From Halomonas sp. ALS9 (lineage in GTDB: Bacteria; Pseudomonadota; Gammaproteobacteria; Pseudomonadales; Halomonadaceae): a DNA stretch of 64,000 bases. The notes below the pieces were generated by a model, which was given only the letters and a program-made list of their open reading frames with translations, was not told the DNA's origin and made no database searches. Both the position numbers and the translations under genes were made by a program. Position 1 is the first letter of the stretch. Every line of letters starts with the position of its first letter. Location of the stretch: contig NZ_LXRG01000192.1 in the NCBI RefSeq assembly GCF_001651035.1, positions 62,001 through 126,000 of the forward strand. The letters run 5' to 3'. Below, one piece after another: positions 9,737 to 17,744 of the stretch.

Positions 9737-9888
9737 CTATCCAGAACAAACCGTCTAGAAGAAACCATCAGAGCAAACCATCAGAACAAGCCATCAGAAC
9801 AAGCCATCCAGAGAAAACTTTCTAGAAAGAATCGTCTAGAAAGAACCATCTAGAAAAGGCCATCTAGGAAAATCATCCAGACACAAAA
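9737..9888. repeat. Degenerate 13-15 nt tandem array upstream of murJ
   Basis: Eleven units can be parsed between the murJ start codon and the rpsT terminator, for example catcagaacaagc at 9779-9791 and 9792-9804 (identical), cgtctagaaagaac at 9833-9846 and catctagaaaaggc at 9847-9860. Unit length drifts between 13 and 15 nt. On the murJ strand most units carry an ATG or near-ATG within gatgg. There are no spacers, so this is not a CRISPR array. Confidence 0.85.
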
Positions 9889-9889
9889 A

Positions 9890-9912
9890 AACCGGCCGCA
9901 GCCGGTTTTTTT
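9890..9912 (-). terminator. Rho-independent terminator after rpsT
   Basis: Stem aaccggc / gccggtt with a four-base loop (9897-9900), flanked by A- and T-tracts on both sides. It lies just downstream of the rpsT stop on the minus strand. Confidence 0.85.
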
Positions 9913-9927
9913 ATGGCGCCTGCCGAC

Positions 9928-10194
9928 TTACGCCGCCAGTGCCTTAATACGCTTGTTCAAACGGCTCTTCAGGCGAGCTGCTTTCTTCTTAGACAGCACG
10001 TCTTTGTCTGCAATACGGTCAACGACCGGCTGCATTGCCTTGAACTCTTCCATTGCCTTGGCGTGGTCGCCGGTGCCGATCGCTTTCACTACACGCTTGA
10101 TGTAGGTGCGAACCATGCTGCGCTGGCTAGATTTCAGGACGCGACGGTTCTCGGCCTGGCGGGCGCGCTTGCGAGCTTGCTTGCTGTTCGCCAC
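9928..10194 (-). CDS. rpsT: 30S ribosomal protein S20
   Basis: An 88-residue, strongly basic protein beginning (GTG-encoded M)ANSKQARKRARQAENRR, the invariant S20 N-terminus, and ending RLKSRLNKRIKALAA. It binds 16S rRNA in the small subunit. The start is GTG at 10194 with AAGGAGA well placed upstream; no ATG is available nearby. E. coli rpsT also uses a non-ATG start, which matters because S20 represses its own translation. A stem-loop in the leader and a strong terminator flank the gene, so it is probably monocistronic. Confidence 0.97.
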   Translation of the reverse strand: MANSKQARKRARQAENRRVLKSSQRSMVRTYIKRVVKAIGTGDHAKAMEEFKAMQPVVDRIADKDVLSKKKAARLKSRLNKRIKALAA

Positions 10195-10218
10195 AGGGTA
10201 TCTCCTTGGAGAATAAAG

Positions 10219-10238
10219 GTTGCCGATAAAACGGCAAC
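10219..10238 (-). promoter_or_regulatory. Stem-loop in the rpsT leader
   Basis: The inverted repeat gttgccg - 6 nt - cggcaac lies about 10 bases upstream of the ribosome-binding site. It could take part in S20 autoregulation; this is inference. A possible promoter lies 5' of it, with a tatttaat -10 near 10243-10250. Confidence 0.45.
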
Positions 10239-10451
10239 GAAATTAAATATGTATTCGTCGGCTGCGCTGTCACAGCACGACGTTTCCGCAACAACCAATT
10301 GATTTGGCAGGCGTATCATCCTACCAAAATGTGCAGCAGGCAGTCTAAATAAGCTGCCCGCCCACGGGACTTGTCTGAGAGGATGGCATAGTCTATCACG
10401 CGCAAGGTGTGCTTGCTAGCTGTTGTCAATGAGATTCAGGGCCAGCCTACT

Positions 10452-11207
10452 TCACAAGATGGCCTGCCCCGTAGGCGCTAGAATTTTGCGTAAGAAGTGC
10501 CGCGTTCGCTCATCTTTGGGCGCTGTGAACAGCTCTTCGGGTGGGGCTTGCTCGACAATACCGCCGTCATCCATAAATACCACTTGATCAGCTACGTCTC
10601 GGGCGAACTGCATTTCGTGGGTAACAACGATCATCGTCTGGCGCTCTTCCGCCAATTGCTTCATCAGACTCAGCACTTCCTCTACCCACTGAGGATCTAA
10701 CGAAGAAGTCGGCTCATCAAATAAAATCACATCAGCATTCGCGGCCATCGCGCGGCCGATCCCCACACGTTGCTGCTGACCGCCTGAAAGTGAGGCCGGG
10801 TAAGCATCGGCTTTATCCGCCAGGCCAATGCGCTCCAGAATTTCCCTCGCCCTCGCATGGGCCTTAGCTTTGGGCAGCTTATCCACCACGATCATGCCCT
10901 CACTGATATTCTCCAGCGCAGTTTTGTTGGCGAATAGGCCGTAATTCTGAAACACAAAGGCAGTGCGGCGGCGCAGCGCCAGAATATCCGCCCGGCTGGC
11001 ATGCTGGGTATCGACACTTAAATCACCTACCGTTAAGCGCCCCGCATCTGGGCGCTCTAAAAAGTTAATGCAGCGTAGCAGCGTCGATTTACCGGTGCCT
11101 GAAGGGCCAATGATAACGATGATCTCACCTTGAGAAAGGCTCAAATCGATATCTTTAAACACCATATGGCCACTGAAGCGTTTGGTAATGCCTTGCAGCG
11201 AAATCAT
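10452..11207 (-). CDS. Polar amino-acid ABC transporter ATP-binding protein (cystine type)
   Basis: A 251-residue ABC ATPase. It has Walker A GPSGTGKST near residue 33, the Q-loop FQNYGLF, signature LSGGQQQRVGIGRA, Walker B VILFDEPTSSLDP and the H-loop THEM. The overall pattern is that of GlnQ/HisP/TcyN ATPases that drive uptake of polar amino acids. Its start overlaps the permease stop (ATGA). With the upstream permease and binding protein it forms one importer, expressed as the last gene of the operon. Confidence 0.92.
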   Translation of the reverse strand: MISLQGITKRFSGHMVFKDIDLSLSQGEIIVIIGPSGTGKSTLLRCINFLERPDAGRLTVGDLSVDTQHASRADILALRRRTAFVFQNYGLFANKTALENISEGMIVVDKLPKAKAHARAREILERIGLADKADAYPASLSGGQQQRVGIGRAMAANADVILFDEPTSSLDPQWVEEVLSLMKQLAEERQTMIVVTHEMQFARDVADQVVFMDDGGIVEQAPPEELFTAPKDERTRHFLRKILAPTGQAIL

Positions 11208-11872
11208 CGTTGGTAGGCCTTATTCAGGTAAATTTCTAACCGACGCTGCCCCCAGGAGAGGACTTCCACTATCGCCCAGTAAATCAGCGCGACTAGCAGG
11301 AATGCCTCCAAGTAAAGGAAGCTGCCCGCGGCCTCTTTTTGGGTAGCCCCCATAAGCTCAGTCACCCCTAGCGTAAAGGCCAGCGAGGTCGCCTTGATCA
11401 TATCGATGAAGTAGTTCATCAGCGTCGGCGTTGCCACACGGGTAGCCTGGGGCAGAATAATACGGCGCATTAATTGCGACTGAGTCATACCGATGGAGAG
11501 CGCGGCCTCGGTCTGGCTGCGGTCAATCCCCACAATGGCTGCACGAATGGACTCGGCCATGTAGGCAGAAAAGTGCAACGTTAATCCCAGCACCGCAGCG
11601 GTAACGCCGGTAATAGAGATCAATGCGCTGATCAGTTGCGGCAAGCCGTAGTAGAAAAGAAACAGCTGAACCAGCAGCGGCGTGCCTCGGAAAAACGAGA
11701 TAAACAGCAGCGAAAAGCCGTTTAAAAATGGCACCCGTGAGACGCGAATCACTGCCAGCAGGCACGCCAATATCAGCGCAAAGACCATGGCAATCGTCGC
11801 CATTTCCAGCGTAAGCGGCAAATAGCTCAGCAGAACCGGCAACAGCCCCCACATATATTCAAGGTTAAGCAT
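11204..11872 (-). CDS. Polar amino-acid ABC transporter permease (TcyL-like)
   Basis: A 222-residue inner membrane permease of the HisM/TcyL family. It has about five membrane segments, the FFRGTPLLVQLFLFYYGLPQ stretch typical of amino-acid permeases and the EAA loop EAALSIGMTQSQLMRRIILPQ that docks on the ATPase. A single permease gene suggests a homodimer. The start codon lies inside an array of 13-nt repeats, so the usual leader and ribosome-binding site are not evident. Confidence 0.9.
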   Translation of the reverse strand: MLNLEYMWGLLPVLLSYLPLTLEMATIAMVFALILACLLAVIRVSRVPFLNGFSLLFISFFRGTPLLVQLFLFYYGLPQLISALISITGVTAAVLGLTLHFSAYMAESIRAAIVGIDRSQTEAALSIGMTQSQLMRRIILPQATRVATPTLMNYFIDMIKATSLAFTLGVTELMGATQKEAAGSFLYLEAFLLVALIYWAIVEVLSWGQRRLEIYLNKAYQR

Positions 11873-11951
11873 GGTTATTCAACATGGTCATTCAGATTAG
11901 TCATCCAACATAGCCATTTGACACAGCCATTCAAACTAGCCATTAACAAAC
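11861..11951. repeat. 13-nt degenerate tandem array over the permease start
   Basis: Units run from the start-codon context (11861-11872) through 11873-11885, 11886-11899, 11900-11912, 11913-11925, 11926-11938 (gccattcaaacta) and 11939-11951 (gccattaacaaac). On the gene strand most units contain AATGGC or AATGAC, so several upstream ATGs precede the true start. Confidence 0.8.
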
Positions 11952-11972
11952 GCCACATCGCGTATAAGCAAA

Positions 11973-11995
11973 CGGCCGTGGCAATGCCACGGCCG
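11973..11995 (-). terminator. Strong hairpin between binding-protein and permease genes
   Basis: Stem cggccgtggc / gccacggccg with a three-base loop, followed on the minus strand by only three T. It sits just after the binding-protein stop. It may act as a partial terminator or 3' RNA stabiliser that keeps binding-protein expression above that of permease and ATPase. Confidence 0.7.
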
Positions 11996-12018
11996 CGTGA
12001 AACAGGCGAACTCAGCGG

Positions 12019-12789
12019 TTACGGTTGAGTGATATCGGTATTAAACCACTTTTCGGATATCTCGCGCAGCTCTCCACTATCACGAAGTTCAGCAAGGGCT
12101 GCATCAATGCGATCCCGCTGCTCGCGCCCTGCCTCATCATCACGAAACGGCAGAGCATTCTCAATGGTCGAGAACGGCTGACCAGCCAGTTTCAAGGGTA
12201 GGCCTTTCTCTTTAATAACCTGGGTAGCACTCACACGATCCATGACAAACGCCTCGACACGACCTAGCGCCACATCTTGCTCAATGTTGGACTCATAGGT
12301 GCGAATGTCGATTTCATCGGCGTTAGGCTGTTCACGTAGCAACTGCTCGTAGTTCGAGCCCAGGTTTACCGCGACGCTCTTGCCAGATAAATCTTCCACG
12401 CCTTGGATAGAATCATTACCCGCACGCACCACGACCTGCGCGCCGTCATACACGTAAGGCGAAGTGAACACGTACTTCGCTTCACGCTCCGGGGTAATCG
12501 TAATCTGGTTAGCAATGGTGTCAATGCGTCCAGACTCCAGCATACCCGCCAAGCCAGAGAAGCTCGCCGTAACGAATTCAATGTCATCACCGATGATCTC
12601 ACCCACGGCGTTCATGACATCCACTTCAAAGCCTTTTAGCTCGTCTTGCTCAACGAAGGTAAAGGGAAAATAACCACCGGACATGCCTACACGGAGTGAA
12701 TCTGCATGGGCAGCCGCGGCAAATAACCCGCTGGCAACGCTCAACGAAAACGCGGCCAGGGTGAGATTAAGCTTGCGGGGTAGTGGCAT
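12019..12789 (-). CDS. Periplasmic polar amino-acid (cystine-type) binding protein
   Basis: A family 3 solute-binding protein of about 256 residues with a cleavable signal peptide ending AAAAHA-DS. The mature start LRVGMSGGYFPFTFVEQDELKGFEVDVM and the stretch INPITITPEREAKY-like (seen as NQITITPEREAKYVFTSPY) followed by VNLGSNYEQLLRE resemble E. coli FliY/TcyJ cystine-binding protein. The ATG at 12789 is chosen because AGGA precedes it and the signal peptide starts there; the longer frame would add a non-signal extension. Substrate could also be another polar amino acid. Confidence 0.85.
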   Translation of the reverse strand: MPLPRKLNLTLAAFSLSVASGLFAAAAHADSLRVGMSGGYFPFTFVEQDELKGFEVDVMNAVGEIIGDDIEFVTASFSGLAGMLESGRIDTIANQITITPEREAKYVFTSPYVYDGAQVVVRAGNDSIQGVEDLSGKSVAVNLGSNYEQLLREQPNADEIDIRTYESNIEQDVALGRVEAFVMDRVSATQVIKEKGLPLKLAGQPFSTIENALPFRDDEAGREQRDRIDAALAELRDSGELREISEKWFNTDITQP

Positions 12790-12902
12790 AAGTCTATTTC
12801 CTCGTTGGTCGGTTGTGCGACGATATGAATAGCCACACAGCACATAAATAGTCATGGATATTGATGGCAACTATTTTACCTCTAAGAAAAAAGCATACAA
12901 AA

Positions 12903-12926
12903 GAATATTAAAATAATTTTTTATTC
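12903..12926. promoter_or_regulatory. AT-rich dyad upstream of the amino-acid importer operon
   Basis: GAATA (12903-12907) and TATTC (12922-12926) are separated by 14 bp in a very AT-rich promoter region. LysR-type regulators such as CysB bind dyads of this general kind, and cystine importers are often CysB targets. Only the dyad is seen; the regulator is inferred. Confidence 0.3.
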
Positions 12927-12961
12927 CTTTACTGCATATGACATCGCAAAGGGCTGTACGG

Positions 12962-13642
12962 CTACTTTTGCCTAATAGCCAAAAACGTTTTAGGGGTGGC
13001 TACTTGGCGATCAGCATCAAGCACGCTTCCGCCCAACGCTGCCAACTCGTTTGTAAACGCAACCAACTTCTCCAACTGCACTTTATCAAACCCGCGCCTG
13101 CGCTTGGGCTTTTTGAGGATCACACTCACGCCACCAAGTAAGTGCTCATCTTGCAGGAAGGTATCCGGGGAAGGCATTACTCCAGGCGGGTAGGCATTGG
13201 CAATCCGCAATGGATTTTGTGGGGTAGCTCCTGGCACGCTGTATACCTGAAATGCAGCATCGTAGTGAGCCTCCCATTTTTTAAGACTAAGCTGAAGTCT
13301 CTTATTGAGCGCGGCATCCGGCTGATCAAACATCACAAATAGTACATGAGCAGTCTCTTCTGCCTCTACAGTTACCACCTCCTCTACGCTATCTTCAATC
13401 TCGGGTAACGTAGAGGAGGTATTCACCTGTTGAGCCATAGCTGAGGGCTGAGCTGGCAATTCGGTACTCCCATCGGCTGGCAATAATGACTGGCCGATCC
13501 TTAGCCACTCTCCGCCGCGCCACATTCCACCCTCTAGCACGCCTCTGCCACTCAGCAGGAAATACATACAAACAATAAGGCTGTTAAAACTCAACCAACC
13601 TGCTGCAATCGCTAAGGTTACCGCCAGTTTTTGCGGATCCAT
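12962..13642 (-). CDS. Membrane-anchored protein with ZipA-like C-terminal domain
   Basis: About 226 residues. An N-terminal membrane segment (LAVTLAIAAGWLSFNSLIVCMYFLL, written in two parts: LAVTLAIAAGWLSF and NSLIVCMYFLL) is followed by a variable acidic Ser/Pro/Glu linker, then a globular domain from about residue 105. The tail GGVSVILKKPKRRRGFDKVQL, the region LVAFTNELAALGGSVLDADR and the preceding NPLRIANAYPPGVMPSPDTF echo the layout of the ZipA FtsZ-binding domain (hydrophobic strand, P-rich turn, helix with LA..LGG.v.D.R). The ATG at 13642 has AGGA upstream. Homology is my reading by eye and could be chance. Confidence 0.55.
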   Translation of the reverse strand: MDPQKLAVTLAIAAGWLSFNSLIVCMYFLLSGRGVLEGGMWRGGEWLRIGQSLLPADGSTELPAQPSAMAQQVNTSSTLPEIEDSVEEVVTVEAEETAHVLFVMFDQPDAALNKRLQLSLKKWEAHYDAAFQVYSVPGATPQNPLRIANAYPPGVMPSPDTFLQDEHLLGGVSVILKKPKRRRGFDKVQLEKLVAFTNELAALGGSVLDADRQVATPKTFLAIRQK

Positions 13643-13997
13643 GGGGTGTTTTCCTGCCCAATGACGAAGGTAAAATTTGGGCACCCACTAGCCGACGAGT
13701 GCCAATATAACGACTCATTATCGAGCAAACGCCGGGAAGATCAATTTTAGCGGGCTAAGTAATTAGTGGTATAAGCAAAAAAGAAAGTTAATAAGCTGAG
13801 TCCATGCTAGATACCGCTTAGTAGGACAACATCGAACGAGTGTGCTCGCGCTGCTGCTCTATAGCGTTATCCATATCCAACTGACCGTGCATTTATCTTA
13901 GGCAATTTTGGCAGTGAAAATACATGGTTAACATAAGTGACTTCTGAAGGAGAGATCGAAACCAAAATCGAGGAGCTACCTTACTGGTTTTACCGCC

Positions 13998-14166
13998 ATG
14001 TCGTGCAAAAGCTTAGCCCCTAACCTCCCAACATCGCATGCGTATGCTCACTACCGAGCTGGCGCCAGCGAGCTCAGCCTTTGAGGTGAAAGCGCAAAGT
14101 CCTGCTTGTCTGAGCGGCATCTAACGCAAGCTGATTGGCCTTATCCAGCGTGCTATTGCACGACAT
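13998..14166. repeat. 169-bp segment bounded by inverted repeats
   Basis: atgtcgtgcaa at 13998-14008 is exactly complementary to ttgcacgacat at 14156-14166, and the match extends inward through a mismatch to agc, giving 14 of 15 pairs. No target duplication is evident. It could be a small non-autonomous element, a remnant, or a long structured RNA. Confidence 0.5.
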
Positions 14167-14188
14167 AGGCCTTAACATAAGGCCTTTT
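14167..14188 (+). terminator. Hairpin with T-run in the non-coding stretch
   Basis: aggcctta - aca - taaggcct followed by ttt on the plus strand. It has terminator shape, but no plus-strand gene lies upstream, so its partner is unknown. Confidence 0.45.
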
Positions 14189-14681
14189 CCCCTATTTGCC
14201 ATCAAAGCACTCATGGCAACATAGTCGTTAACACCACCACTTTTCACATGCCTATTTCATACGATCACACGAACAGTATGATCAGGGCAGACATCCTTTG
14301 ATAAGCTATACCATCAGGATGCCCAGGGACTACTCTAGGTAAATGTCAAGGGTTAAGAAGCCAAGAAAATTGCCGATATACCTATAACAGCGATGTTAAA
14401 CAGTGGCGAAGCATGACAGGCATCAACCAAATATACCCGATAAGTGGTGATATTAATGTAGAATTTTAAAGTCTTAATTTTTCTAGGCTGAGTATAGTTA
14501 TAACGAAGTGGTCTATTGTTAATTCTATTAAAACGGTAAAAAGGCAATAAACACACAAAATAACCTGTTGGAAAAGTATCTTTTAATTAAGCTTGAATGG
14601 TTTCGACAGCATCAACCAACCTTAATAAATCACTACAAAAAGCAGATATGGAAATTATTTACAACCTTTACTGGAAGATGT

Positions 14682-15788
14682 ATGAACGATAAACCCATTT
14701 ATGTAACCGAACCGTTTCTTCCCCCATTGGAGGAATTCATCCCCTATTTAGAGCAAATATGGGAAAGTAAGCGTCTGACAAACAGCGGACCTATGCACGA
14801 ACAGCTAGAAAACGCCCTGTGCCAGTATTTAGGTGTTCCAGAGATAGCGCTTTTTAATAACGGTACCATAGCGCTGCTTACTGCATTGCAAGCCCTGCGC
14901 ATTACTGGTGAAGTGATTACCACTCCATTCTCATTTATTGCGACTGCTCATGCCCTGACCTGGAATGGTATCAAGCCAGTTTTTGTCGATATAGATCCAG
15001 AGACATATAATCTTGACCCTAGCAAAATTGAAGCTGCAATCACACCCCGCACAACCGCGATTTTAGCGGTACATTGCTATGGGAATCCCTGCGATATTGT
15101 TGCTATTCAAGAAATTGCTGATCGCTACAATTTGAAAGTTATTTATGATGCTGCCCATGCTTTTGGCGTTCAAGATGATGGAGGGAGCATACTAAGGCAT
15201 GGAGACCTCAGCTCAATTAGCTTTCATGCAACAAAAGTATTCAATACTTTTGAAGGTGGTGCCATCATCTGTCCTGACAAAAAAACCAAACAGCATATTA
15301 ACAACCTTAAGAACTTTGGAATTGTTAATGAAACAACGGTAGTTGCCGTCGGCATTAATGGAAAAATGAGTGAAATTAATGCCGCCTTTGGGCTTTTGCA
15401 GCTCAAACATATTGATACTGCAATCCAGAAAAGAAAAGATATTCATCAGTTTTACCAGGACAACCTTGGCAAAACCAAAGGCATCAAATTATCAACACCC
15501 GTAAATCAAGCAGTCAGCAATCACTCTTATTATCCAATCATCATTGAACCAGCATATCACTTATCTCGCGATGAATTATATGAAGAATTTCGCCGCCACA
15601 ATATATATGCACGAAGGTACTTTTACCCATTAATAAGCAGTCACATGATGTATCAGCGCTCTGTAGATGAAGGCATGCTACAAAATGCCAAATCCATTTC
15701 TGAGAAAATACTTTGTTTGCCTATTTACAGTGAACTAACCTTAACGGATGCAAAAAAGATATGCTCTATTATAAACAAGCATTGTTAA
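14682..15788 (+). CDS. DegT/DnrJ/EryC1/StrS family PLP sugar aminotransferase
   Basis: A 368-residue PLP enzyme that would transfer an amino group to a nucleotide-bound keto-sugar. Visible family features are TNSGPMHEQLENAL, FNNGTIALLTALQAL, TTPFSFIATAHAL, the PLP-binding VIYDAAHAFGV and the internal aldimine lysine in SFHATKVFNTFEGG near residue 185. It resembles VioA/FdtB-like 4-aminotransferases, but the sugar cannot be read from the sequence. The ATG at 14682 matches the family N-terminus and follows GGAAG; an upstream ATG at 14568 would add an unrelated leader. It opens an AT-rich five-gene operon. Confidence 0.85.
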   Translation: MNDKPIYVTEPFLPPLEEFIPYLEQIWESKRLTNSGPMHEQLENALCQYLGVPEIALFNNGTIALLTALQALRITGEVITTPFSFIATAHALTWNGIKPVFVDIDPETYNLDPSKIEAAITPRTTAILAVHCYGNPCDIVAIQEIADRYNLKVIYDAAHAFGVQDDGGSILRHGDLSSISFHATKVFNTFEGGAIICPDKKTKQHINNLKNFGIVNETTVVAVGINGKMSEINAAFGLLQLKHIDTAIQKRKDIHQFYQDNLGKTKGIKLSTPVNQAVSNHSYYPIIIEPAYHLSRDELYEEFRRHNIYARRYFYPLISSHMMYQRSVDEGMLQNAKSISEKILCLPIYSELTLTDAKKICSIINKHC

Positions 15789-15804
15789 ATCAAGGCGTGG
15801 ATTT

Positions 15805-16470
15805 ATGAGTAGCATAGCTATTATGCAGCCCTATTTTTTCCCTTACGGTGGCTACTTTAGTCTTGCCTCGGCATCTGATACTTTTGTTTTCTTTGACGAT
15901 GTAAATTTCATAAAAAAGGGGTGGATAAATAGAAATAAATTATGCAATGACATCAATATCGTCGTCCCTCTTAGAAAAGCAAGCATAAACAAAAAAATCA
16001 ATGAAATTGAAATAATAAATGAAAAAAATTGGCGTACAAAACTTCTTAACAGCTTGAATCACTGTTATCACAAGGCTCCTTACTTTGACAATATCTATAG
16101 CTTGGTCGAATGTGTCATTGAACCTCAATACAAAAGCATCGCTGACATGGCCAGAGAATCAATTGTCAGATCTAGTGAATACCTGAGCCTAAATTGTCAT
16201 TGGGAAGTATCTTCAACACACTATCCTGAAACAGCTACCCAAAAAGGTGCGCAGCGTTTACAAGCAATCACTAAAGGAAATCGGTGTAGTCACTATTACA
16301 ACCCCATTGGCGGCATCGAACTATATTCAAAAGAAGACTTTCTTAAACGTGGCATTCATCTTGAATTCATTTCCAACAATAGTATGGGAAAGATTTCTAT
16401 ATTAGATTACATGATGCGACACCCCCCCGACACTATTAAAAAACTGATTAATGAATACAATATCTCATAG
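15805..16470 (+). CDS. WbqC-like family protein
   Basis: A 221-residue protein with the family opening IAIMQPYFFPYGGYFSLASA, the conserved FFDDVNFIKKGWINRN and a C-terminal GGIELYSKEDF. WbqC-like proteins accompany nucleotide-amino-sugar pathways for O-antigens and flagellar glycans. They are thought to help modify the amino group, but the reaction is not settled in general. It follows the aminotransferase by 16 bases, consistent with acting on its product. Confidence 0.85.
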   Translation: MSSIAIMQPYFFPYGGYFSLASASDTFVFFDDVNFIKKGWINRNKLCNDINIVVPLRKASINKKINEIEIINEKNWRTKLLNSLNHCYHKAPYFDNIYSLVECVIEPQYKSIADMARESIVRSSEYLSLNCHWEVSSTHYPETATQKGAQRLQAITKGNRCSHYYNPIGGIELYSKEDFLKRGIHLEFISNNSMGKISILDYMMRHPPDTIKKLINEYNIS

Positions 16471-16478
16471 AGTACTTT

Positions 16479-17720
16479 ATGAATCATAACGCTGGTACTG
16501 AAAGAATTCTCTTGCTGGGAGGCAACCATTTAATGGTGTCTCTTGTAGAAGAGTGTCAGGCTATCGGACTTGAGGTGTATGTAACTGATAATCTGAAAGA
16601 TGCTCCTGCAAAGAAAACATGTGACCATGCTTGTAATATAAGTATCCGTGATATCGATGCTATTATTGATCTTATACAAGAAAACAACATAAACGGGGTA
16701 CTGTGTGGCTTTACCGACTCAGTACTTCCCTATTATCAGCAAATTTGTCAGCGTGCAGGACTTCCATGCTATATCACTACTGCTCAGCAAATGGCTGTCA
16801 CAACCAACAAACTAGATCTAAAGAAAATATTAAAAAGTCACTCTGTACCATGCTTAGAAAGCTATAACGAGAATCACCTTAGCACAGAGCACTTTCCTGT
16901 TATCATAAAACCGACTGATAATAGTGGCGGCAGAGGCATACAGATATGCTCAACAGAAATTAATTTTCAGCATGCATTAGAAAATGCAAGAAAGTACTCA
17001 CAAAGCGGCCAAGTCCTTATTGAAGAAAAATTGGATGCAGCCGAGGCAACCGTTTTTTATTTTGTCAGTGAAGGAGAGATCAACTACCTAGGAATTGGGG
17101 ATAGAGTTACACGTCAGATATATGAGGACAATATTCAACTTCCTATTTTATATCGATTCCCTTCTAATCATCAAGAAAGCTATATTTCTCAACTAGATAA
17201 TAAAATAAGAACCCTGATTACCAGTCTTGAGATGCACGATGGACTAGTTTATCTACAAATGTTTTACCATCAAAATACTTTTATTGTATACGAACTTGCC
17301 TACCGATTAACGGGTAGCTTAGAGTACAAAATATTTGAACGTACACTTGGATTTAATTCTGCGAGGGAACTAGCCGCCTTCGCAGTTGGAAGACCAATGA
17401 AAAGAATAGATTCCATGCCTATTGCTATCAACGGCTACAACCTAACCATATTGTGTGACGACAGCCGCGATATCGTTAATGTATTAGGCTTGGATGAGAT
17501 CAACGCACATTCTGGTGTTATCTATATTCACCAGAACTTTACACCTGGCGAAGGCGGCAAGGCAGCTGAAAAAGGGACGCTTGCCCAAGTAATCTATCGC
17601 ATCCTTTTCCTTGCTCAAAATGAATGTGAAGCAAGGGATATAATCACCATGGTAAACAAAACGTTACGTCTACAGGGAAAATCCGGCAATGTTATACCCT
17701 ATTACACAGCCAGCCTGTAA
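16479..17720 (+). CDS. ATP-grasp domain ligase
   Basis: A 413-residue ATP-grasp enzyme. An N-terminal Rossmann-like pre-ATP domain (ILLLGGNHLMVSLVEECQAI) is followed by the ATP-grasp core with FPVIIKPTDNSGGRGI near residue 140 and VLIEEKLDAAEATVFYF. Members of this group join a carboxylate to an amine or similar nucleophile using ATP. Beside an aminotransferase and a WbqC protein it may attach an amino acid or other acid to an amino sugar. That role is inferred; carbamoyl-phosphate or biotin carboxylase-like chemistry is the general family background. Confidence 0.8.
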   Translation: MNHNAGTERILLLGGNHLMVSLVEECQAIGLEVYVTDNLKDAPAKKTCDHACNISIRDIDAIIDLIQENNINGVLCGFTDSVLPYYQQICQRAGLPCYITTAQQMAVTTNKLDLKKILKSHSVPCLESYNENHLSTEHFPVIIKPTDNSGGRGIQICSTEINFQHALENARKYSQSGQVLIEEKLDAAEATVFYFVSEGEINYLGIGDRVTRQIYEDNIQLPILYRFPSNHQESYISQLDNKIRTLITSLEMHDGLVYLQMFYHQNTFIVYELAYRLTGSLEYKIFERTLGFNSARELAAFAVGRPMKRIDSMPIAINGYNLTILCDDSRDIVNVLGLDEINAHSGVIYIHQNFTPGEGGKAAEKGTLAQVIYRILFLAQNECEARDIITMVNKTLRLQGKSGNVIPYYTASL

Positions 17721-17744
17721 AAACTATCTAAACAGGATACTTTA

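Larger units (their letters stand above)
13643..14681. other. About 1 kb without a convincing gene
   Basis: No reading frame here has both a plausible start and recognisable content. A 24-codon minus-strand frame at 13818-13892 has no clear ribosome-binding site, and a 67-codon frame at 14353-14556 looks random. The stretch holds an imperfect 15-bp inverted repeat bounding 169 bp (13998-14166), a hairpin with a short T-run (14167-14188), and an increasingly AT-rich leader to the plus-strand operon that starts at 14682. Confidence 0.6.

Noticed and set aside
9737..9888. CRISPR array
   Set aside because: Units are contiguous, degenerate and only 13-15 nt, with no unique spacers and no cas genes in the window.
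13818..13892. 24-codon minus-strand frame as a small protein gene
   Set aside because: Polar sequence without a ribosome-binding site; cannot be distinguished from chance.
13998..14166. Integron attC site
   Set aside because: A long inverted repeat is present, but the paired RYYYAAC/GTTRRRY core sites are not, and there is no integrase or cassette next to it.
14353..14556. 67-codon minus-strand frame as a gene
   Set aside because: No ribosome-binding site, low-complexity composition and no recognisable domain.
14568..14681. 38-residue N-terminal extension of the aminotransferase
   Set aside because: Aminotransferases of this family start close to the MNDKPIYVTEPF sequence; the upstream part looks like translated leader.
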